From contig DKMK01000010.1 of assembly GCA_002469545.1 (NCBI GenBank), forward strand, positions 1-7,405: DNA of 7,405 nucleotides, written 5' to 3'. This document shows positions 1-5,160 of this stretch, in pieces. The notes under the pieces were generated by a model, which was not told the origin of the DNA, made no database searches, and saw only the letters and a list, made by a program, of their open reading frames with translations. The position numbers were made by a program, and so were the translations under genes. Positions within the stretch are counted from its first letter, which is position 1. Every line of letters starts with the position of its first letter. Origin of the DNA: Rhodobacterales bacterium UBA7416 (lineage in GTDB: Bacteria; Pseudomonadota; Alphaproteobacteria; Rhodobacterales; Rhodobacteraceae).

Positions 1-390
1 GTGGTTTTCTCAATCTTGATCTTCACCCTTGTGCCGCTGGTGCGTTACACCGTCGAAGGTCTTCGTTCAGTGCCGCACGAAATGATCGAGGCTGCGGATA
101 TGGCGGGTGCTTCGCGCCGGCAGAAATTGTTCAATGTGCAGTTACCTTTGGCACTTCCAACAATGGCAATTGGGTTTAACCAAGCGATTATGTTTGCGTT
201 CTTTATGGTCATCATCGCCGCATTTATCGGCACCCAAGATTTGGGACAAGAATTGCAACGAACCCTTGCAGGGACTGACCTTGGGAAAAACTTCGTTCTA
301 GGTATGTGTGTGTCGTTGATGGCATTAACGTTTGACCAAACAATCAACAGCTGGGCCGAACGCAGAAAAAGAGCACTTGGATTGAGCTAA
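1..390 (+). CDS. ABC transporter permease, glycine betaine/proline (ProW-like) family, 3' part only
   Basis: This is the C-terminal 129 residues of an inner-membrane permease of the binding-protein-dependent ABC class. The cytoplasmic EAA loop is clear: Glu30-Ala-Ala, Gly36, then nine residues and Val-Gln-Leu-Pro at 46-49, matching EAA-x3-G-x9-I-x-LP. This loop docks the ATPase subunit. The sequence around it (VPHEMIEAADMAGA, VQLPLALPTMAIGFNQAIM, FIGTQDLGQELQR) resembles ProW/OpuAB-type permeases that import glycine betaine, proline or choline as osmoprotectants. Hydrophobic stretches lie at about residues 2-14, 52-76 and 96-110, and the protein ends in a basic tail, WAERRKRALGLS. The frame is open to the left edge, so the GTG at base 1 is almost certainly an internal Val codon and the gene begins outside the window. 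The exact substrate cannot be decided from this part. The ATPase and binding-protein genes are not in view. Confidence 0.88.
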   Translation: MVFSILIFTLVPLVRYTVEGLRSVPHEMIEAADMAGASRRQKLFNVQLPLALPTMAIGFNQAIMFAFFMVIIAAFIGTQDLGQELQRTLAGTDLGKNFVLGMCVSLMALTFDQTINSWAERRKRALGLS

Positions 391-395
391 AACCC

Positions 396-430
396 ACAAA
401 GAGGGCCTTATCGCTACGAGGCTTCTTTTT
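396..430 (+). terminator. Probable intrinsic terminator after the ABC permease gene
   Basis: Six bases after the permease stop codon an imperfect hairpin can form. The GCCT at 405-408 pairs with AGGC at 419-422, and the flanking AAGA and TCTT pair across a small internal loop. The loop is about ten bases. A run of five T (426-430) follows directly, as expected for a rho-independent terminator on the plus strand. The stem is not strong. Confidence 0.5.
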
Positions 431-446
431 AAATCTAACCTATCTA

Positions 447-481
447 CATATTCAATGCGGGCAAGTTCCGCATTGAATATG
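447..481. repeat. Perfect 14-bp inverted repeat (hairpin)
   Basis: The arm CATATTCAATGCGG (447-460) is repeated as its exact reverse complement at 468-481, separated by the 7-base loop GCAAGTT. There is no T-run directly after the stem on either strand, so it is not a standard intrinsic terminator. It lies between the ends of two convergent genes: the ABC permease on plus and the small Cys-rich protein on minus. It may end or stabilise transcripts from either side, or be an operator or a dispersed repeat. The structure is certain; the role is unknown. Confidence 0.75.
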
Positions 482-601
482 AAAATTTACAAAATGGAAT
501 GTAAAAACACAGACCATGACACTAATTGCGTGATCACGACCTAGGGGCAACGCCAAAGCGCATGCATCCTTTCCAATTGGCTGACGTCTGTTTATCCGTG
601 G

Positions 602-621
602 AAAAAATCCGCCAAGGATTC
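602..621 (-). terminator. Weak intrinsic terminator at the stop codon of the small Cys-rich gene
   Basis: Read on the minus strand, AATCC, a five-base loop TTGGC, GGATT and then four further T form a short hairpin plus T-tract. The 5' arm of the stem starts inside the TGA stop codon. The stem is only 5 bp plus a possible G-T pair, so termination could be inefficient. Confidence 0.4.
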
Positions 622-883
622 AATCATCACCGCACATACACCATTTAATCCAATTACCCTCAGAATCGTAGCCGGTATGCATGCTGCAGCTTTCGCCACT
701 TACACCACATTCCCCACTGCAACGAAGATCACCACTGTTGGCGGAAAATTCACCGCGGCATCCACCTTTAACACTTTTAAAAATCGCCAATTCTGATCGG
801 TTTGCAATTTCATAAACAGTACCCTCAGATGTGCTTTTTACGACGATCGCTTGATCCGATCTCACACTAATTGTGTTTTCCAT
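620..883 (-). CDS. Small cysteine-rich protein of unknown function (87 aa)
   Basis: I do not recognise a named family. The ATG at 883 is chosen because GGAGAAAG lies 7 bases upstream. An ATG 13 codons earlier (922) would put this ribosome binding site inside the gene. Residues 1-39 contain short alternating hydrophobic/polar runs (ISVRS, AIVVKS, TVYEIA, LAIFKSV) with no signal peptide or membrane helix. A Gly-Gly follows at 40-41, with Val at -4 and Phe at -7 relative to the point after GG, partly like a double-glycine leader. The remainder holds all six cysteines: Cys42, 55, 59, 66, 82 and 84. Their spacing C-x12-C-x3-C-x6-C-x15-C-x-C has the CxxxC plus CxC layout of the CS-alpha-beta (defensin-like) fold. 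The usual GxC before the fourth Cys is missing, and the last loop is long. Metal binding is an alternative. Codons such as AGT and AGA are commoner here than in the neighbouring core genes, which hints at transfer. It stands alone; no maturation or export gene is nearby. Confidence 0.6.
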   Translation of the reverse strand: MENTISVRSDQAIVVKSTSEGTVYEIANRSELAIFKSVKGGCRGEFSANSGDLRCSGECGVSGESCSMHTGYDSEGNWIKWCMCGDD

Positions 884-977
884 TATCTTTCTCCAAATTA
901 TTTTCAGTAAATTTATGGACATACCAGATGGTCTAAATCGACCTTAATAATCAAATGCCCACGTCTCTAATTCATCA

Positions 978-1006
978 AATATAATCGAAAATGGAAATTT
1001 TACCAA
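978..1006 (-). promoter_or_regulatory. Candidate sigma-70-type promoter for the small Cys-rich gene
   Basis: On the minus strand, TTGGTA (1006-1001) and TATATT (983-978) are separated by exactly 17 bases. They match the -35 and -10 consensus at 4/6 and 5/6 positions. Transcription would start near 971, giving a leader of roughly 90 bases. Within that leader, GGTC (930-933) and GACC (940-943) form a small inverted repeat. The region is AT-rich, so a chance match is possible. Confidence 0.35.
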
Positions 1007-1098
1007 ATTTCATAAGGTTTCGCTTTCCAATATCCACAAAATACATGCAGAAATCGAACGCACAGCTCAGCAAAAATCTTAGAAAGAAAAAGTTTTCG

Positions 1099-1184
1099 TG
1101 GTGCGAGCGGGGGGACTTGAACCCCCACGCCCATACGGACAACAGATTTTAAGTCTGGCGCGTCTACCATTCCGCCACGCTCGC
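1099..1184 (-). tRNA. tRNA-Leu (anticodon UAA)
   Basis: The 86-base gene folds as a class II (long variable arm) tRNA. The 7-bp acceptor stem is GCGAGCG/CGCTCGC, the discriminator base is A, and CCA is encoded at the 3' end. The D arm contains TGGCGG...GGTAGACGC. The anticodon loop CTTAAAA gives anticodon TAA (complement of 1149-1151). The T arm is GGGGG-TTCAAGT-CCCCC, and a variable arm of about 15 bases lies between the anticodon and T stems. This long arm is typical of tRNA-Leu. The anticodon stem has four good pairs, with a C/T mismatch at its outer end. The gene lies 96 bases downstream of hemC on the same strand. No clear promoter of its own could be identified, so it may be read from hemC or from an unrecognised start. 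A T-rich stretch follows the 3' end (1098 downwards), without a strong stem. Confidence 0.96.
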
Positions 1185-1280
1185 ATCACCTGCGCTTTGT
1201 GGCCTTTTCAATCTGATTTGTAAACGGGGGTTTTAAGTCTTTTCGGGAAAAAATTTCACACCCATAAAACACCAAACCTC

Positions 1281-2204
1281 TTAGAAAAAATCCGGTCCCA
1301 TTTTTGCGCGGAAACGTGCGGCCATTTCAATGGCCTGCTTTTCCCCATCAATCGCTGCACATGTAATGTCATCATCCAACGCTTCTGAACCATCAGGGCG
1401 AACCACTTGGCCCCGTAAACGCATTTGATCACCATCCAATTCGGCCAATCCCGCAATCGGTGTTTGGCACGATCCATCCAATCCTGCCAACAACGCTCGC
1501 TCTGCCGCCAAGCGCAAAGTCGCGGGCGCATCATTGATTGCTGCTAAAATAGCGTTGATTTCAGCATCATCTTCGCGGCTTTCAATCCCAATACAGCCCT
1601 GTGCAATCGCAGGCAGCATATCATCCGTTTCAATCGGGTTCGAAATGTCAGAACGACCCAAACGGTTCAAACCAGCACAGGCCAAAAACGTAGCATCAGC
1701 CACCCCTTCGTCCAATTTCCGCAATCGTGTTTGAACGTTGCCACGGAATTCTACGATCTTCAAATCGGGGCGACGATGCAACAATTGCGCACGGCGGCGT
1801 AAACTGGATGTGCCTACGGTGGCCCCATGGGGTAATTCAGCAATCGTTTTATACTTTGGCGAAATAAACGCATCGCGCACATCTTCGCGCGGCAGATAGC
1901 AATTCAAAACCAAACCATCAGGACATTCAACAGGCATGTCCTTCATCGAATGAACAGCAATATCAATATCGCCTGCCAACATGGCCTCTTCGATTTCCTT
2001 GGTAAACAATCCTTTGCCACCAATTTCACTCAACGGACGATCCTGCACCCTGTCACCAGTTGTTTTAATCACTTGAATACGGAAATTATCTTCGTCCATG
2101 CCAGTGGAACGGATCAACCGCCCCATGGTTTCATGGGCCTGTGCCAGCGCCAGCGGTGAACCACGGGTGCCAATCGTCAACGGGGAATTTGGTGTAAATC
2201 TCAT
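1281..2204 (-). CDS. hemC: Porphobilinogen deaminase (hydroxymethylbilane synthase)
   Basis: HemC joins four porphobilinogen molecules head to tail into the linear tetrapyrrole 1-hydroxymethylbilane in the cytoplasm, on the route to haem and related tetrapyrroles. The 307-residue length fits the family. The N-terminus has the expected IGTRGSPLALAQA (11-23). HSMKDMP (85-91) carries the catalytic Asp89 with Lys88. The Arg-rich acidic-chain binding segments are GTSSLRRRAQL (131-141) and FRGNVQTRLRKLDEG (153-167). GLDGSCQTPIAG (241-252) contains Cys246, the residue that covalently holds the dipyrromethane cofactor. The ATG at 2204 sits shortly before the conserved N-terminus; its ribosome binding site is weak (AAGAAA). 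The gene is divergent from hemE across 85 bp, and tRNA-Leu follows on the same strand. No strong terminator is visible after the stop codon. All key residues are present and the gene appears intact. Confidence 0.97.
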   Translation of the reverse strand: MRFTPNSPLTIGTRGSPLALAQAHETMGRLIRSTGMDEDNFRIQVIKTTGDRVQDRPLSEIGGKGLFTKEIEEAMLAGDIDIAVHSMKDMPVECPDGLVLNCYLPREDVRDAFISPKYKTIAELPHGATVGTSSLRRRAQLLHRRPDLKIVEFRGNVQTRLRKLDEGVADATFLACAGLNRLGRSDISNPIETDDMLPAIAQGCIGIESREDDAEINAILAAINDAPATLRLAAERALLAGLDGSCQTPIAGLAELDGDQMRLRGQVVRPDGSEALDDDITCAAIDGEKQAIEMAARFRAKMGPDFF

Positions 2205-2289
2205 GGTGTTTTCTTAACGCCCTGCGGCATTCTCTTCAATGATTATGATTACACTTTCCACTGTGACATATCCTCGCTAAAACACAGCT
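2205..2289. promoter_or_regulatory. Divergent hemC/hemE promoter region
   Basis: This 85-bp gap must contain the start signals for both haem genes. For hemC (minus strand) a plausible pair is ATGTCA (2269-2264) and CATAAT (2247-2242) with a 16-base spacer, matching consensus at 4/6 and 5/6. For hemE (plus strand) no convincing -35/-10 pair was found; TATGAT at 2244-2249 is a possible -10, but its -35 is poor. No FNR-type TTGAT-N4-ATCAA box was found in this gap. Sharing such a short region would allow co-ordinated control of the two genes, but no operator can be named. Confidence 0.35.
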
Positions 2290-3330
2290 ATGAAAACTAA
2301 TGACAAACTGATTATTCGCGCCCTAAACGGGGAAACTTTGCCAACGCCACCTGTATGGATGATGCGCCAAGCAGGTCGCTATTTGCCAGAATACAAGGCA
2401 ACTCGCGGTGTTGCAGGTGATTTCCTGTCCCTTTGTTATAACCCCGAATTAGCAACAGAAGTCACACAACAACCGATCCGCCGTTACGGTTTTGATGCGG
2501 CGATTCTGTTTGCGGATATCTTGTTGATCCCACAGGCACTCGGTGCGAAATTATGGTTCGTCACTGGCGAAGGCCCGCGCCTATCCACAATCACATCCCA
2601 AGCAGACTTTGACGCACTTGGCCCAGTCGATAACATCGACGCCGTGCTGTCCCCGATTTATGAAACCGTTGGCAAACTATCACGTGAATTACCGTCCGAG
2701 ACCACATTGATTGGTTTCGCAGGCGCACCATGGACAGTTGCCACATATATGATCGCCGGTCGCGGCACCCCGGACCAAGGGCCTGCCTTGGCTTTGATCG
2801 AAAACGAACCTGCTGTATTCGACGCACTCATGGAAAAAATCACAGACGCGACAATCCACTATATGTCTCGCCAAATAGAAGCCGGCGCAGAAGTCGTTAA
2901 AATCTTCGACAGCTGGGCTGGATCACTAAAAGGCGATTTATTTGATCGTTATTCGACCGCACCTGCCAAACGGATCACCGCAGAACTGCGCGCACGTCAC
3001 CCAGACGTAAAAATCATCGGTTTCCCACGTGGTGCCACGAATGAAGGTTACATGAACTATGCCCGCGAAACGGGTGTGGATTGTGTCGCAATCGACAGCT
3101 CCGTTGACACGCAATGGGCGGCAGACAACTTGCAAAAAATCACCTGCGTTCAGGGTAACTTGGATCAAACATTGCTGGTATCTGGCGGCGAAAAACTGAC
3201 ATCCGAAACAAAACGCATTGTCAAAACCCTGTCAAACGGCCCACATATTTTCAACCTTGGTCACGGTATCACACCAGACGCCGATCCCGAAAACGTCACA
3301 CGGATGATCAGCGCCGTGCGGGATGAATAA
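2290..3330 (+). CDS. hemE: Uroporphyrinogen III decarboxylase
   Basis: HemE removes the four acetate carboxyl groups of uroporphyrinogen III to give coproporphyrinogen III, a cofactor-free cytosolic reaction in haem synthesis. The length of 346 residues is normal. Family signature 1 is [15 protein letters not shown] (21-35), with the substrate-binding arginines Arg26 and Arg30. LFADILLIP (73-81) holds the invariant Asp76 that contacts the pyrrole nitrogens. Signature 2 is [16 protein letters not shown] (142-157), with the conserved Tyr153. NLGHGI near the C-terminus supplies the conserved His325. The ATG at 2290 gives the expected N-terminus ([12 protein letters not shown]), although a clear Shine-Dalgarno sequence is lacking. 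The gene is divergent from hemC, and its last 8 bases overlap the start of the membrane transporter gene, so the two are probably co-transcribed. It appears intact. Confidence 0.97.
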   Translation: MKTNDKLIIRALNGETLPTPPVWMMRQAGRYLPEYKATRGVAGDFLSLCYNPELATEVTQQPIRRYGFDAAILFADILLIPQALGAKLWFVTGEGPRLSTITSQADFDALGPVDNIDAVLSPIYETVGKLSRELPSETTLIGFAGAPWTVATYMIAGRGTPDQGPALALIENEPAVFDALMEKITDATIHYMSRQIEAGAEVVKIFDSWAGSLKGDLFDRYSTAPAKRITAELRARHPDVKIIGFPRGATNEGYMNYARETGVDCVAIDSSVDTQWAADNLQKITCVQGNLDQTLLVSGGEKLTSETKRIVKTLSNGPHIFNLGHGITPDADPENVTRMISAVRDE

Positions 3331-4210
3331 AGAACCACAAGTTTTTGAAAACTGGCGCGGCATGGTCTGGGCCTTTATCGCAGTCCTAACCGCCAGCGCC
3401 ATGAGCATCGCCGTACGCGGCGCGTCCTTAGAAATCGACACACGCCTCATCGTGCTTCACCGTTTTGCGGTCGGTGTTTTAATTCTGTTGGTTATTGCGG
3501 CCGTGTCGCCAAAAATACGTGCCGACATTCGATTTACTGACCCCAAGGGTCACATCATTCGCGGCGTGTTGATCGGCATATCCACCCTTGGCGGCTTCTA
3601 CGCCCTTGCCAATATCGAATTGGCCGCCGCAACCGTCCTATTCGGCCTCGCCCCCATTTTCGCCGTTCTGATTTCCGTCGTCATGGGGCAACCCATCGGC
3701 ATCCGCCGCATCATGGCCATCGTTGCTGGCTTTGTCGGCGCGATCATCATAATTGATCCTCGCTTAGAATTGGAACTGGGCATGTTATCCGCCCTTGGCT
3801 CAGCCTTCTTCTTTGGTATGGCTCTCGCCATGTCACGCGGATTGGCCCAGCGCGATGGTACTTTTTCCACACTTTTGTCGTCCGCATTCCTCACCATGAT
3901 CGTCGCCGCAATCGCATCGATCCCCGTCTTCGCATGGCCAACAGGCGCATCATTGTGGTTTTGGTTATGGATTCTGATTATCGCGGGTCTGATCCGCCAA
4001 TTCGCGGATATCGAAGCATATAAACACGCAGAAGCAGCCGTTCTGGCCCCCATCTTCTATCTACGCCTGATCTTTATCTCTATCGGTGGATATCTGCTGT
4101 TCAACGAAATCCCGCGACTAAACACATGGATCGGCGCAGCAATCGTGATCAGCGCAACGTTCTACATGGCATACCGCGAACGCCAGTTGGAAAAACAGGC
4201 GAAATCCTAA
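3323..4210 (+). CDS. EamA/DMT-family membrane transporter (about ten transmembrane helices)
   Basis: This 295-residue, strongly hydrophobic protein has the size and two-repeat layout of the drug/metabolite transporter superfamily (EamA domains): inner-membrane carriers usually made of ten helices. The first helices lie at about 14-31, 43-61 and 79-98, with a short cytosolic linker around [14 protein letters not shown]. Alternating hydrophobic segments and short loops continue to the last helix near [16 protein letters not shown], followed by a basic tail, [11 protein letters not shown]. Typical EamA features include the helix-capping [29 protein letters not shown] region around 90-115 and [17 protein letters not shown] near the end of repeat two. 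The ATG at 3323 lies inside the hemE stop region (ATGAATAA, 8-bp overlap), which suggests translational coupling. The substrate cannot be predicted: family members move amino acids, nucleosides, S-adenosylmethionine and other metabolites. Its 3' end overlaps convergent recR by 4 bp, leaving no room for a separate terminator. Confidence 0.88.
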   Translation: MNKEPQVFENWRGMVWAFIAVLTASAMSIAVRGASLEIDTRLIVLHRFAVGVLILLVIAAVSPKIRADIRFTDPKGHIIRGVLIGISTLGGFYALANIELAAATVLFGLAPIFAVLISVVMGQPIGIRRIMAIVAGFVGAIIIIDPRLELELGMLSALGSAFFFGMALAMSRGLAQRDGTFSTLLSSAFLTMIVAAIASIPVFAWPTGASLWFWLWILIIAGLIRQFADIEAYKHAEAAVLAPIFYLRLIFISIGGYLLFNEIPRLNTWIGAAIVISATFYMAYRERQLEKQAKS

Positions 4211-4803
4211 ACGGCTTTACGCGCATTCAACGCCGCTGAAATCGTGCCATCGTCCAGATAATCCAGCTCGCCACCAATCGGCACACCTTGCGCCAATGAC
4301 GTAACTACCACATCCATATCATCCAACTGATCCGCGATATAATGCGCCGTCGTTTGCCCATCAACGGTGGCATTCAGGGCCAGAACAATCTCAGTCACGC
4401 CCTCACCCTTAACCCTGTTCACCAAATGGGGAATTCGCAATTCTTCGGGGCCAACCCCGTCCAACGCGGACAGGTTGCCACCCAAAACGTGATACCGCCC
4501 TTTGAACACATTGGAACGCTCCAGCGCCCACAGGTCGGCCACATCTTCGACCACACAAATCTGCCCATTGGCACGTTTCCCCGCCATGCAAATATCGCAA
4601 ACATCTGCCGTACCAATATTCCCACAGTTCGCACATTCACGCGCGGACTGCGCCACATTGAACAACGCATCAGATAACGGAGACAACAAAATATCGCGTT
4701 TCTTAATCAGCTGTAAAACAGCACGCCGCGCCGACCGAGGCCCCAACCCCGGCAGCTTCGCCATCAAGGCGATCAATATATCGATGTCTTTGTTGTCAGA
4801 CAC
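4207..4803 (-). CDS. recR: Recombination mediator protein RecR
   Basis: RecR works with RecO (and RecF) to load RecA onto SSB-coated single-stranded DNA in gap repair. The 198-residue length is typical. A helix-hairpin-helix segment is seen at [12 protein letters not shown] (17-28). A four-Cys zinc site follows: Cys57, Cys60, Cys69 and Cys72. The Toprim domain starts at about 81, with [14 protein letters not shown] (82-95). The conserved C-terminal [16 protein letters not shown] lies at 173-188. The start is GTG, not ATG. The codon immediately upstream is the TAA stop of ybaB in the same frame, so this is the earliest possible start, and it gives the family's usual distance to [12 protein letters not shown]. 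No Shine-Dalgarno sequence is obvious, so translation probably depends on ribosomes finishing ybaB. It is the last gene of the dnaX-ybaB-recR operon. Confidence 0.97.
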   Translation of the reverse strand: MSDNKDIDILIALMAKLPGLGPRSARRAVLQLIKKRDILLSPLSDALFNVAQSARECANCGNIGTADVCDICMAGKRANGQICVVEDVADLWALERSNVFKGRYHVLGGNLSALDGVGPEELRIPHLVNRVKGEGVTEIVLALNATVDGQTTAHYIADQLDDMDVVVTSLAQGVPIGGELDYLDDGTISAALNARKAV

Positions 4804-5148
4804 TTAAAATGGCAACTTCATTCCCTCAGGCAAATTCAAACCCTCGGTGATTTTTCCCATTTCGGCTTTGGCGCGGGCATCAGCTTTATCTTTGCCGTCT
4901 TTAAGCGCCGCAATGATCAAATCCTCAACCACTTCTTTGTCAGCAGGGCTGAAAATTGACGGATCAATATTCAATGCCTTCACATCCCCGTTGCCGTTCA
5001 CACGACACGTAACTAACCCAGCACCAGATTCACCCTCGACTTCCATCTCAGCAATCGTTGCCTTCGTGTCTTCCATTTTGGCTTGCATTTCTTTTGCTTG
5101 CGCCATCATCTTGGCCATATCACCAAGTCCACCTAAACCTTTTAGCAT
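4804..5148 (-). CDS. ybaB: YbaB/EbfC-family nucleoid-associated DNA-binding protein
   Basis: This is a 114-residue member of the YbaB/EbfC family, small dimeric DNA-binding proteins that associate with the nucleoid and are usually encoded between dnaX and recR. The N-terminal part (about 8-40) is a long Met/Lys/Glu/Ala-rich helix (GDMAKMMAQAKEMQAKMEDTKA). A beta region follows, with the characteristic VEGESGAGLVTCRVNGNGDVKALNIDP-type segment (about 37-63) and SPADKEVVEDLIIAALKDG (67-85). The tail has GLNLPEGMKLPF. The ATG at 5148 has a strong AGGAGA ribosome binding site 6 bases upstream, lying in the 12-bp gap after the dnaX stop. The family is thought to bind DNA with little specificity; its exact cellular job is unsettled. 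It is translated as the middle gene of the operon, and its stop abuts the recR start with no gap. Confidence 0.95.
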   Translation of the reverse strand: MLKGLGGLGDMAKMMAQAKEMQAKMEDTKATIAEMEVEGESGAGLVTCRVNGNGDVKALNIDPSIFSPADKEVVEDLIIAALKDGKDKADARAKAEMGKITEGLNLPEGMKLPF

Positions 5149-5160
5149 CCCTGCTCTCCT

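Noticed and set aside
1..3. GTG at the first base as a true start of the permease
   Set aside because: The encoded part begins inside a transmembrane segment of the permease domain just before the EAA loop, so the N-terminal helices must lie outside the window.
529..538. 10-bp palindrome CGTGATCACG
   Set aside because: A short palindrome of this size is expected by chance at this scale. It has no match to a known operator and no supporting neighbours.
884..922. Upstream ATG at 922 that would extend the small Cys-rich protein by 13 residues
   Set aside because: The good ribosome binding site GGAGAAAG lies inside that extension, 7 bases before the ATG at 883, and no comparable site precedes 922.
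1030..1038. ATATCCACA, one mismatch from a DnaA box
   Set aside because: It is a single near-match in AT-rich DNA with no cluster of boxes, and there is no other sign of a replication origin.
3598..4053. 151-codon open frame antisense to the EamA transporter gene
   Set aside because: It lies wholly opposite a well-supported membrane protein gene. Its composition (many Met, Arg, Ala, Pro) is what the complement of such a gene gives, and it has no recognisable domain.
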